From: Bacteroidota bacterium | Lineage (GTDB): Bacteria > Bacteroidota > Bacteroidia > Chitinophagales > Chitinophagaceae | DNA length: 23,947 nucleotides | Assembly: GCA_023429985.1 (NCBI GenBank) | Contig: JAEZCV010000193.1 | Location: forward strand, 1 to 23,947 | Reading direction: 5' to 3' | Shown here: positions 7,979 to 15,204 of the stretch, piece after piece | How the letters are laid out: every line of letters begins with the position of its first letter | Position numbering within the stretch: the first letter of the stretch is position 1 | Position numbers and translations under genes: made by a program | Notes under the pieces: model-generated | What the model was told of the DNA's origin: nothing | The model's database searches: none | Seen by the model: the letters and a program-made list of their open reading frames with translations, nothing else

Positions 7979-9351
7979 ATAGCCTTGCTAAAAACCTGCG
8001 CTGCATTTTCTTTTTCCGGCCGCAGAAGATAAAGGTCAAAGGCGCTGCAAACATTTCTAATAAAATAATGACCCTGCGGGGTAAGTTTTAAACTATTACG
8101 ATCATATTCCACCAGGCCATCCTTTGCAAGTTCGTTTAACACCGGGAAGCTGTATAGTTCCAGCAAAGGAAGTTGCTGCAAATTAAAAACGGTTTGGCCC
8201 TTGCAACTGATATCTAAAATGAATTTGCGGTAATGGCAATCTTCTTCGGTAAGAAAATAGCCTTTTCTCACCGGGATTTCACCCGCTTCTACTCTTTTAT
8301 AATAATCATGGATTGATTTTTCATTTTGCGCGAAAGCATTTCCTGTATCGCTGATACTTGAAACGCCGAGGCCAAGCAGCATCCCGGACTGGTGGGCGGT
8401 ATATCCCATAAAATTGCGGTGCAGTTTACCTTTCTTCCAGGACTTATACAGTTCGTCATCGGGCAGGGAAAAATGATCCATGCCAATATCAAAATAACCG
8501 GCTTTCATCAGCATCTCTTTTCCTTTCAGGTATAAAAGAATTTTTTCTTCGGCTTTGGGAAGATGCGATTCATCGAATAAGCGCTGACCTTTGCTTGTCC
8601 AGGGAACATGGGCATAGCTGTAAAAAGCAATGCGGTCGGGTTTTAATTCAATTACTTTCTCAATTGTATTTTGAATAGAAGCCAGTGTTTGCAAAGGCAG
8701 GCCATAGATAAGGTCGAAATTTACCGAGGTAAATCCAATATTCCTGGCGGTTTCAGTGGCCTGTTTAACGTTTTCGAAGGGTTGTATACGGTTGATCACC
8801 CGCTGCACTTCCGGATCGAGGTCCTGAACACCATAACTGATGCGGCGGAAACCAAGTTCAAATAACACTTTCAGGTGGTCGGCAGTTGTATTGTTAGGAT
8901 GTCCTTCAATACTGAATTCGTGCTGGGGATGAATGATGCTTCCTTTAAGAATAAATTTTATGAGCCGCTGCAGATTCCGTGGTGAAAAAAAAGTGGGCGT
9001 GCCACCACCCAGGTGAAGTTCCCTGATAACAGGTGTTTGCTTCATCAGCTTACGGTAAAGTGTCCATTCTTTTTCAATTACGGCCAAATATTCTTCTTCC
9101 ACTTTATGGTTGGTGGTGATCTTTTTATTGCAGCCGCAATAAGTACAAAGCGATTCGCAAAAAGGAAGGTGAATATAAAGGCTGATACCGTTGATGTGAT
9201 TCTGGCTGCTGAAGCGTTCTGTAAAAGCCTGTTTCCATTTTTCCCGGTCAATGGTTTCTGACCAGAAGGGAACAGCAGGATAGCTGGTATATCTTGGCAG
9301 TGCCTTATTGTATTTTCTTACCAGCAATGTATTGACCACTTCACTTTCCAT
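7975..9351 (-). CDS. hemN: Oxygen-independent coproporphyrinogen III oxidase HemN
   Basis: A 458-residue radical-SAM enzyme that decarboxylates coproporphyrinogen III to protoporphyrinogen IX without O2; cytoplasmic heme synthesis. RYTSYP near the N-terminus and the cluster motif C65-x3-C69-x2-C72 followed by C74 (CESLCTYCGC) are those of true HemN rather than HemW. GGGTPTFF, YGVQDLDPEVQ, NFDLIYGLP, MDHFSLPDDEL and LHRNFMGYT also match along the full length of E. coli HemN. One variation: SIEGHP where E. coli has an EVDP-type segment. It lies downstream of the REC-Crp regulator gene and has its own promoter with two Crp/Fnr-like boxes, so anaerobic induction by that regulator is likely. The heme made would serve the cytochromes of the nos island. 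Confidence 0.96.
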   Translation of the reverse strand: MESEVVNTLLVRKYNKALPRYTSYPAVPFWSETIDREKWKQAFTERFSSQNHINGISLYIHLPFCESLCTYCGCNKKITTNHKVEEEYLAVIEKEWTLYRKLMKQTPVIRELHLGGGTPTFFSPRNLQRLIKFILKGSIIHPQHEFSIEGHPNNTTADHLKVLFELGFRRISYGVQDLDPEVQRVINRIQPFENVKQATETARNIGFTSVNFDLIYGLPLQTLASIQNTIEKVIELKPDRIAFYSYAHVPWTSKGQRLFDESHLPKAEEKILLYLKGKEMLMKAGYFDIGMDHFSLPDDELYKSWKKGKLHRNFMGYTAHQSGMLLGLGVSSISDTGNAFAQNEKSIHDYYKRVEAGEIPVRKGYFLTEEDCHYRKFILDISCKGQTVFNLQQLPLLELYSFPVLNELAKDGLVEYDRNSLKLTPQGHYFIRNVCSAFDLYLLRPEKENAAQVFSKAI

Positions 9352-9355
9352 ACTC

Positions 9356-9420
9356 CAAAATTAGCAGGAGCATTTACCATCGTGGATGATCTTTGTTAAG
9401 AAGAAAGAAGATTAAAGTCA
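9356..9420 (-). promoter_or_regulatory. hemN promoter with two Crp/Fnr-like boxes
   Basis: On the minus strand a perfect -7 element TAATTTTG occupies 9363-9356, predicting transcription from about 9352, next to the ATG at 9351. Upstream are two imperfect TGAY-N4-ATCA boxes: 9387-9398 (plus-strand TGATCTTTGTTA), centred 36.5 bp from the final G of the -7 element, and 9409-9420 (AGATTAAAGTCA), 22 bp farther. Predicted centres are about -40.5 and -62.5, activator positions of classes II and I. No TTTG is found at -33. The same layout occurs before nosZ. Confidence 0.65.
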
Positions 9421-9430
9421 CTAAATGGAC

Positions 9431-10489
9431 CTAATACAAGAGATTCTTTAGTTTTTCAACATTATTAACAATGATCTTTCCGCTTTTAATCTCGATGAGC
9501 TTTTCGGCTTTGAAGTCGCTGAGTGTGCGAATAAGCGATTCGGTGGCCGTACCCACATATTGAGCAATATCTTCTCTTGAGATTTCAATGGGGTTAGCCT
9601 GTTCTTTCAAGTTGAATTTAGCAACAATATCCACGAGTGCTCTTGCCACTCTTTTTCGAAGGGAGCTGTAGGCAAGGTTCAGCAGGCGCTCTTCTTTTTC
9701 CTTTACATTCTGGGTAATGATATGGATGAATTTAGAGGCGATGCTGATATCGCTGTAAACCATCTGAAGGAAATCGTCTTTAGGTATCTGCATGATCTCG
9801 GCATCTTCCAGTATCACTGCTGTATCGTCGTAATTCACATCTTCTATAAGTGCGGTATACCCAATGAAATCGCCGTTGGAATAAAGGTTGGTAATGTATT
9901 CTTTTCCATCTTCGTGGGAACGGAATCCTTTAACTTTTCCTTTCATGAGATAGTAAAGAAAGCGTGGGCGACGACCCTCCTGGTAAAGGGTTTGTTTTTT
10001 ATAATAACTTTCAATTTCATATTGCTCGGAAAGTTTCTGTACAAGACCTGTGCTTCTAACATCTTTCAAAAACTGGGATAAGCCCTGTGGAGATGCGGTA
10101 TACTGCTGTTCGAGAATTGCAGTTTTTTTCAATCTTGTTTCAACAGCATTCAGCAATTCGATATCCTCGAAGGGTTTGGTGATATAATCGTCGGCGCCCA
10201 TTTCCATTCCTTTACGAAAATCGCCACGTTCTGTTTTGGCAGTGAGAAAGATGAAGGGAATATTTCGTGTATCGTTATTCTTGCGCAGAAGATGCAACAC
10301 GCCATAGCCATCCAGTTCGGGCATCATGATATCACAAACAATAACCGCCGGCAGCTCTTTCATGGCAATTTCTACTCCCCGTTTTCCATTTTCTGCTGTT
10401 AAGGTTTTATATCCTGCCAGTTCAAGTATCTCCGAGGTATTTTCCCTGATATCGTTATTATCATCAATGACCAGAATCTTTCTATCCAT
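9431..10489 (-). CDS. Response regulator fused to a Crp/Fnr-type transcription factor
   Basis: A 352-residue REC-cNBD-HTH fusion. Receiver (1-120): acidic pair D9/D10, phosphoacceptor D53 in VCDIMMPELDGYG, T83 and K105 (ITKPF), so it looks phosphorylatable. Residues about 140-260 form a cyclic-nucleotide-binding-like beta roll, without an evident cAMP-contact motif. Residues about 265-352 are a Crp-type winged HTH with ISREDIAQYVGTATESLIR; E317 and R321 match the Glu and Arg that contact TGA half-sites in Crp/Fnr proteins. Only one Cys (C52) is present, so an Fnr-type Fe-S cluster is excluded. It starts one base after the stop of the adjacent histidine kinase, its likely partner. Inferred role: phosphorylation-controlled activator of the TGAY-N4-ATCA promoters in this window. 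Confidence 0.9.
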   Translation of the reverse strand: MDRKILVIDDNNDIRENTSEILELAGYKTLTAENGKRGVEIAMKELPAVIVCDIMMPELDGYGVLHLLRKNNDTRNIPFIFLTAKTERGDFRKGMEMGADDYITKPFEDIELLNAVETRLKKTAILEQQYTASPQGLSQFLKDVRSTGLVQKLSEQYEIESYYKKQTLYQEGRRPRFLYYLMKGKVKGFRSHEDGKEYITNLYSNGDFIGYTALIEDVNYDDTAVILEDAEIMQIPKDDFLQMVYSDISIASKFIHIITQNVKEKEERLLNLAYSSLRKRVARALVDIVAKFNLKEQANPIEISREDIAQYVGTATESLIRTLSDFKAEKLIEIKSGKIIVNNVEKLKNLLY

Positions 10490-10490
10490 A

Positions 10491-12053
10491 CTATTTGTTT
10501 TTTACGGGAATTGTAAAAGTAATGGTTGTTCCTTTTCCAAGCTGACTATCTAAAGAAACATCTCCACCCAGCAAATCCAGGTATCTTTTTACGATGTGTA
10601 AACCAAGCCCGGTACCCTGGATGTTTATGGCATTCTGCCCCCGGAAAAATGAGGAAAACAAGTGTGTTTGGTCTTCTTTTGAAATTCCTATTCCCTGGTC
10701 CACCACACTTATTTCGGCAATGGTTTCATTCGTTCTGCTATAAACTGAAATGGTTTTGTCAGCATCTGAAAATTTTATGGCATTTGTAAGCAGGTTGATC
10801 ACGATATTTCTTACCAGTTTTTTGTCACTCTCAACCAGCTGGGGCCCTTCATGGTGGTAGGCAACCTGCTGACCGGGTTTAACCAGCCCTTTCATTTCAT
10901 CTATGGTTTCATTGATAAGATCCGGCAGATCGAATTCCATAAATGCTGCACCCACTTTACCTTCATCCAGTTTACCGAGGGAAAGAAAATCTTCAAGCAG
11001 GTCGTTCAGGTGTTTTACCGAATCTTTAATTTTTCGAATATGGCGATCGCGTTTATCCTGTTCTTCCGTACTGGTATACTTTCCAATAAGTGAAGCAGAT
11101 GAAAGAACTGTGCTTAAAGGGGTTCTGAATTCATGAGATGCCATGGAAACAAAGCGGCTTTTTATTTCATTCAGCTGGCGTTCCTTATCGAGCGCTTCAC
11201 TCAGTTCTTCCTGCGATTGTTCCAGTCTTTGCAGGGCTTCTTTCAGGATCACGGTCCTTTCTTCAACCTTAGCTTCCAGTTCTGCATTCAGCTGCCGCAT
11301 TTCACTGGTTACTCTTTCCAGCTGGCGTTGTTGGGAAACCACGCTTTTTTCTATTTCCTTGCGGGGAGTGATATCAACAATAAAAGCAATTACAAAACGC
11401 TCGCTGTCATGCTGGTAGGTGCTAAGGCTCACTTCCACGGGAAAGGTTTGCCCGCCTTTTCTTTCGCCATGAAGGTCGCGACCATGGCCCATTACGCGGT
11501 TCTGTGGCTGTTCATAAAATCCATCGCGCAACTTAACATGTCCTTTTCGGTAAGCTGCAGGAATTAGAAGTTCGATCTTTTGTGCAAGCAGTTCATCTTT
11601 GTCATAACCAAACATGCGGCAGGCCGAAGGGTTTACAAGTACAATTTCTCCTTTACTATTGGTAACTACAAATCCTTCCGTTGCATTTTCAAAAAGCGAG
11701 GTAATGTGCGATTTATCCAATTCCATTCTTCTAACCAGTTTTTTAATATATAAAACTATGAAAGTGGCAATGAAAACCAGCAAGAGAAGAAAAATGTAGT
11801 TGGCCCAGTCTTCAAAACTGAGCGAATGATTGAAAATCCAGTGTACAATAATTATTACAGCACTTACCACACCGGCAATAGTGGTGGAAGAAACCTTGCT
11901 CACAAAAATGGAAAGAAAGATCACCACGAGCAGACCACTGAGAATAATGATATAATCCGGCAGCATAAAGCTTAGAACCAGGGTCCAGAAAAAGAATAAG
12001 CCTGCAATGAAACTTGCCTGGCCCTTTGAGATCTTTGGCAAAAGTTCAGCCAC
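10491..12053 (-). CDS. Sensor histidine kinase with four membrane helices and a FixL-like PAS domain
   Basis: A 520-residue kinase starting at GTG (12053-12051); no ATG is better placed. Four N-terminal membrane helices (about 12-30, 34-52, 57-74, 86-103) precede a PAS domain (about 115-230). Its segment RKGHVKLRDGFY places H172 where FixL has its proximal heme ligand, and MGHGRDLHGERKGG places R192 exactly 20 residues later, as FixL's H200 and R220 are spaced. A coiled coil (about 235-298) links to HisKA with SHEFRTP (H307). The ATPase domain has N424 (NLLTNAIKFS), DQGIGIS and GTGLGLHIVKRY. It is preceded by the RIC gene (20-base gap) and followed by the REC-Crp gene (one base). Oxygen or NO sensing through heme is an inference; similar PAS sequences without heme exist. 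Confidence 0.88.
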   Translation of the reverse strand: MAELLPKISKGQASFIAGLFFFWTLVLSFMLPDYIIILSGLLVVIFLSIFVSKVSSTTIAGVVSAVIIIVHWIFNHSLSFEDWANYIFLLLLVFIATFIVLYIKKLVRRMELDKSHITSLFENATEGFVVTNSKGEIVLVNPSACRMFGYDKDELLAQKIELLIPAAYRKGHVKLRDGFYEQPQNRVMGHGRDLHGERKGGQTFPVEVSLSTYQHDSERFVIAFIVDITPRKEIEKSVVSQQRQLERVTSEMRQLNAELEAKVEERTVILKEALQRLEQSQEELSEALDKERQLNEIKSRFVSMASHEFRTPLSTVLSSASLIGKYTSTEEQDKRDRHIRKIKDSVKHLNDLLEDFLSLGKLDEGKVGAAFMEFDLPDLINETIDEMKGLVKPGQQVAYHHEGPQLVESDKKLVRNIVINLLTNAIKFSDADKTISVYSRTNETIAEISVVDQGIGISKEDQTHLFSSFFRGQNAINIQGTGLGLHIVKRYLDLLGGDVSLDSQLGKGTTITFTIPVKNK

Positions 12054-12073
12054 TGATTTTTTTCTAAATTTAA

Positions 12074-12808
12074 TTAAACCTGCAGCAAGTTCTGTTCCAT
12101 AGCAATTGCTTTAGGAAAGAGGATATTATTTTCCAGATGTTTATGTTGTACCAGGTCGTTATCCAGCTCGTGTAATTTTCTAAACATTACCTGGTGATTG
12201 GTACATGCGTTACCCGGGAATTCGTAATTATTTGTAAGGCGTCGCATTTCCTGAAGTAGATCTGCAATTACCGCATGCTGTTTTTCGAAAGTGTACAGGG
12301 GCTTTCCAAGTGTTTTTACAAAGAGGCTTCCATAAGTTTCACGCCTGCGGAAAGTATTGGCCATCTGTTTTATATAAGGAAATATTTCTTCTTCTTCCTC
12401 CCTGTTATGCTGAATTAAAACAGATGCAATTTCTGTAAACACAGCCAAAATATTTTCAAGTTCGGGATGTTGTTTTTTGTGGCTGTTCACAAAACTCAAA
12501 AGACCTGTTTCAATCAGTGGAAGGTTGGTGTAAAGGTAACTGTGATGGATATTTACAATATAGTCGATAAGGAATTCCATGCTCCAGGAAGAAAATTCAA
12601 TAGTATTGGAAAGCCTGATATTTCGTGTAGCCTCTTCCAGTTCGAAAATTAAAGCAGAGGCATTTATATTTTTGATGGCACAAGCCTCCCTAAATGGAAT
12701 CTTTCCACCGCAGCAATAGTTCAATCCGTGTTTTTTAAAAACATCGGCAGTGCGGTAATCGCTCACAACAATTTCCGCGATGGTTTTATCGATGTACTTA
12801 TCTAACAT
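12074..12808 (-). CDS. RIC/YtfE/ScdA di-iron protein for repair of Fe-S centres
   Basis: A 244-residue cytoplasmic protein of the RIC (repair of iron centres) family, made under nitrosative and oxidative stress to restore damaged Fe-S clusters. The N-terminal ScdA_N domain (about 3-60) holds the diagnostic HGLNYCCGG (28-35). The rest is a hemerythrin-like four-helix bundle with candidate iron ligands H88/H89, H114, H134 with E138, H178, H205, H222/H224 and E226. Full length for the family. It follows the Rrf2 gene by nine bases and would be co-transcribed with it and with the kinase gene. The Rrf2 neighbour suggests NO or Fe-S-status control. Confidence 0.93.
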   Translation of the reverse strand: MLDKYIDKTIAEIVVSDYRTADVFKKHGLNYCCGGKIPFREACAIKNINASALIFELEEATRNIRLSNTIEFSSWSMEFLIDYIVNIHHSYLYTNLPLIETGLLSFVNSHKKQHPELENILAVFTEIASVLIQHNREEEEEIFPYIKQMANTFRRRETYGSLFVKTLGKPLYTFEKQHAVIADLLQEMRRLTNNYEFPGNACTNHQVMFRKLHELDNDLVQHKHLENNILFPKAIAMEQNLLQV

Positions 12809-12817
12809 TTTTCAAGA

Positions 12818-13273
12818 TTAATAGTTTAATTCCAGGCTTGTGGTAATACTATGCATTAAAGAATGTTTATCATCTTTCATCAGGTCGTTGATAGTGGTAT
12901 CCATAAGCATTTGTTGCAATTGAATTTTAATTTTTTCAATTTCTGCATGCATGGGACAAGGGTTTTCTGCATCACATTCTTTCCATTTAAGTACACATGT
13001 TTTAAAACATGCGATACCGTCGGTTATTTCAAGGATGTTCATTAAAGGAACAGCCAGGGAGTTTTCATTTAAACTAAATCCACCCATTGGGCCTTTAACA
13101 GATTTGAGCAGGTTTTCTTTCACCAGCTTCCTGAGAATCTTGCCTAAAAAATGCTTAGGCACTGCTAACCGGCCTGATATTTCTTCTACCTGAACATAGT
13201 GCTGCGCATCCTGCACCATCGCTATGTACAAAATGCCCCTTACGGCATATCCAAAGGATTTAGAAAATATCAT
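12818..13273 (-). CDS. Rrf2-family Fe-S-type transcriptional regulator
   Basis: A 151-residue regulator with the Rrf2 winged helix at the N-terminus: FGYAVRGILYIA, VEEISGRLAVPKHFLGKILRKL (recognition HTH, about 28-50) and KGPMGGFSL. The sensory segment holds four Cys: C89, C93, C100 and C106. The last three resemble the IscR/NsrR cluster ligands (C-x5/6-C-x5-C), with a fourth at C89. It probably binds an Fe-S cluster and reacts to NO, O2 or cluster status. Being first in an operon with RIC is typical of NsrR-like control. A perfect -7 element with a Crp/Fnr-like box lies upstream, so the operon probably also answers to the REC-Crp activator. Confidence 0.9.
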   Translation of the reverse strand: MIFSKSFGYAVRGILYIAMVQDAQHYVQVEEISGRLAVPKHFLGKILRKLVKENLLKSVKGPMGGFSLNENSLAVPLMNILEITDGIACFKTCVLKWKECDAENPCPMHAEIEKIKIQLQQMLMDTTINDLMKDDKHSLMHSITTSLELNY

Positions 13274-13281
13274 AACAAAAG

Positions 13282-13324
13282 CAAATGTATTTTTCCTTAT
13301 GCGCAGTATATATGATTAATGTCA
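13282..13324 (-). promoter_or_regulatory. rrf2 operon promoter with one Crp/Fnr-like box
   Basis: On the minus strand TACATTTG (13289-13282) is a perfect TAnnTTTG element nine bases from the rrf2 start codon; predicted leader about five bases. The box at 13313-13324 (plus-strand TGATTAATGTCA) is centred 36.5 bp from the last G of the -7 element, the same distance as in the hemN and nosZ promoters. No good second box 22 bp farther up. Confidence 0.6.
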
Positions 13325-13408
13325 GGTAAAATGCTTACGTTATTCAAGTTTTTATTTAGATTCAACCTGAGCAAACCAGAATTAAGGAGGATTAAGTTTC
13401 TTTACATC

Positions 13409-14638
13409 ATGGAATTAACAAACAGGCTTTGGGCCCGACTGGGACTTCTGAATTTATTAATGGTAGCATTTCTTGGAATGATGCTTAGAACACGGTTTCT
13501 ATTTTCCATTTCTTTTGTTGATTACCGGAATTTTCTGGCTGCGCATGGTGTATTTGCCATAAATGGCTGGGTAGCTTTTTCGCTGGCTGCCTTACTGGTG
13601 GGAAAACTGTTAGGCAGAACCCATTCCAGAACCTATAATATAATTCTCGTTTGCTGGTTTATTCTTTCCTGGCTCACTCTTGCAGGATTTTTATTTTTAG
13701 GACCTGCAGGCATTTCCTACATTTCAAACAGCCTGCTCATTTTGGTTCAGTATATTTTCAGTTTTGTTTTTATAAAAGATGTGCTTAAACGGGTACAAAA
13801 TAAATCAACCCGGGTTTTAGCAGTTTCGGCAGCTATCAGTCTTATCCTGGCTTCGGCAGGAACAATATTGTTAGGGCTGATGTATGGTGCAGGAATATTC
13901 TTTAACGTTACCTACCGCGATGCGAGTTATACATTTTTGCATTTTCAATACAATGGGTTTTTCAGCCTGGGCATATTTGCTTTAATATGGCATCAGCTAA
14001 TACTTAAGGGAGTTGTAATTAACCTGAAACTGAAAAGATTTACCTGGCTACTCAGCCTTTCAACGCTTCCCACATTGTTTCTTTCTTTCCTTTATCACGA
14101 AAAAATCGGGCTTTATATTCCTGCAATTTTGGGTGGATTCATGCTTGTGGGCTGCATTTATTATTTATTCAGCCAAAGGAAAAAATCATTTGGGGATATC
14201 ATTTTCAGGGAAGCCTGGGCAAGGCATTTATTTCATATTGCCATGTTTTCGTTTTTAATAAAATTATTATTACAGTTGGGCACCCTCGTGCCATCACTGG
14301 GGCATGCTATATACAGCGATCGCCCTGTTATTATTGGGTTTTTACATCTTGTGTTCCTTGCATTTGCATCCTTTTATATCATTTCGGTTTATGCCGAAGA
14401 AGGTAAGCTGGGAAGAAGGTTTTTCAGAATTCCCATAGCGGTATTTGCTTTCGGGGTAATTTGTACAGAGCTCATTTTAATGATACAGGGGGTAGAAATT
14501 CTTTTCAGGTCTTACAATCAATTGTATAACTGGTTGCTATGGGTTGCCAGCATTTTACTTTTCCTGGGTGCCCTGTTGCTGCTGGTTTCCAGCTTTTTAA
14601 AATCAGGCATTAAAAAAAGGGCCGAAGCCCTTCATTAA
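13409..14638 (+). CDS. Uncharacterised 12-helix membrane protein (member A)
   Basis: Function not recognised. A 409-residue protein that is almost entirely hydrophobic, with about 12 predicted helices. Conserved-looking polar sites are H46 at the start of helix 2 (AAHGVFAINGW), H178 in helix 6 (FLHFQYNGFF) and H313 in helix 10 (GFLHLVFLAF). Twelve helices with His in helices 2, 6 and 10 recall heme-copper oxidase subunit I, but the rest of that signature is missing. A partial homologue sits at the right end of the window. The frame is open from an ATG at 13319; I prefer the ATG at 13409 because the earlier one leaves only 45 bases for divergent promoters, overlaps the box at 13313-13324, and adds 30 basic residues before helix 1. 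An AAGGAGG at 13384 is too far from the ATG to decide. Confidence 0.7.
   Translation: MELTNRLWARLGLLNLLMVAFLGMMLRTRFLFSISFVDYRNFLAAHGVFAINGWVAFSLAALLVGKLLGRTHSRTYNIILVCWFILSWLTLAGFLFLGPAGISYISNSLLILVQYIFSFVFIKDVLKRVQNKSTRVLAVSAAISLILASAGTILLGLMYGAGIFFNVTYRDASYTFLHFQYNGFFSLGIFALIWHQLILKGVVINLKLKRFTWLLSLSTLPTLFLSFLYHEKIGLYIPAILGGFMLVGCIYYLFSQRKKSFGDIIFREAWARHLFHIAMFSFLIKLLLQLGTLVPSLGHAIYSDRPVIIGFLHLVFLAFASFYIISVYAEEGKLGRRFFRIPIAVFAFGVICTELILMIQGVEILFRSYNQLYNWLLWVASILLFLGALLLLVSSFLKSGIKKRAEALH
14612..14632 (-). terminator. Rho-independent terminator of the cytochrome c gene
   Basis: Read on the minus strand: AAGGGC-TTCG-GCCCTT followed by a T-run, an ideal UUCG-tetraloop terminator beginning seven bases past the cytochrome stop (14640). 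It lies wholly inside the last codons of the convergent membrane-protein gene. Confidence 0.85.
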
Positions 14639-14639
14639 C

Positions 14640-15113
14640 TTATTTTACACCATCGTTATGTCGAAGATATTCCAGCACATGACGCGCGTCGTCGTCGGAT
14701 AATCCCTGGTTTGGCATACGAACAAGACACTGTTCCAACATTCTTTGGGCTGCCGTATCTTTTTCAATCATTTCATCTGTATTGGTAACAAAATTCATGA
14801 TCCATTCAGGAGTTCTTCTATTGGTTACACCTTCGAAGCCAGGACCTACAATTCTTTCATCGTTAAGCTTATGGCAAGACATACATTTCACTTCATAAAT
14901 ATTTTTTCCGTTTGACACCATTGACTGGTCAAGCGGATTGGTTAGTTCCACGTTCTGGAATTTTCCAATACCCTTGGGATCGGTTCCTTCTGTATTGGTT
15001 TCCGTAGTTTCTGTGGATGTTTCCCCGGTTTCAGTGGTCGTTTCATCGTTACAAGAGGTAAATATTGTGAAAGAACCTATCAATCCTACCAATAGTAAAT
15101 GCCTTGTTTTCAT
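14640..15113 (-). CDS. Lipoprotein monoheme cytochrome c next to nosZ
   Basis: A 157-residue exported lipoprotein. The signal peptide ends FTIFTSC with lipidated C21. A Thr/Glu-rich flexible linker (about 22-48) follows, then a class I cytochrome c domain with heme motif CMSCH (C77, C80, H81) and probable axial M133 in VRMPNQGLS. It is probably anchored in the membrane facing the periplasm. Divergent transcription from nosZ across a shared 230-base regulatory region suggests it carries electrons to NosZ, as cytochromes do in other nos clusters; direct proof is lacking. Its terminator lies inside the neighbouring convergent gene. Confidence 0.9.
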   Translation of the reverse strand: MKTRHLLLVGLIGSFTIFTSCNDETTTETGETSTETTETNTEGTDPKGIGKFQNVELTNPLDQSMVSNGKNIYEVKCMSCHKLNDERIVGPGFEGVTNRRTPEWIMNFVTNTDEMIEKDTAAQRMLEQCLVRMPNQGLSDDDARHVLEYLRHNDGVK

Positions 15114-15150
15114 AAATGCTTATTTAATGATTAATAATGCTAAAGTTATT

Positions 15151-15158
15151 CAAAATTT
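15151..15158 (-). promoter_or_regulatory. Possible -7 element for the cytochrome c gene
   Basis: Minus-strand AAATTTTG matches five of six specified bases of TAnnTTTG; predicted leader about 33 bases. The palindrome at 15205-15216 would then be centred near -63. Weaker than the nosZ promoter because the first base deviates. Confidence 0.35.
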
Positions 15159-15204
15159 GTGCCCCTTCATAAAATTGTCTTAATTATCATGGCAATTATG
15201 AATG

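Noticed and set aside
13335..13346. Second box 22 bp above the rrf2 proximal box (TTACGTTATTCA)
   Set aside because: Two core mismatches to TGAY-N4-ATCA; no better than expected by chance in AT-rich DNA.
13319..13408. Earlier ATG for membrane protein A
   Set aside because: It leaves 45 bases between divergent genes and overlaps the regulatory box. Not excluded, but less likely than 13409.
14976..15050. Thr/Glu-rich repetitive stretch as a DNA repeat
   Set aside because: It is a low-complexity linker between lipid anchor and heme domain, common in such cytochromes; no exact repeat unit is maintained.
15182..15203. Search for a 36.5-bp-spaced box for the cytochrome c promoter
   Set aside because: No TGAY-N4-ATCA box exists at that distance from the weak -7 at 15151-15158; only the box at 15205-15216 is near, one base off the distal spacing.
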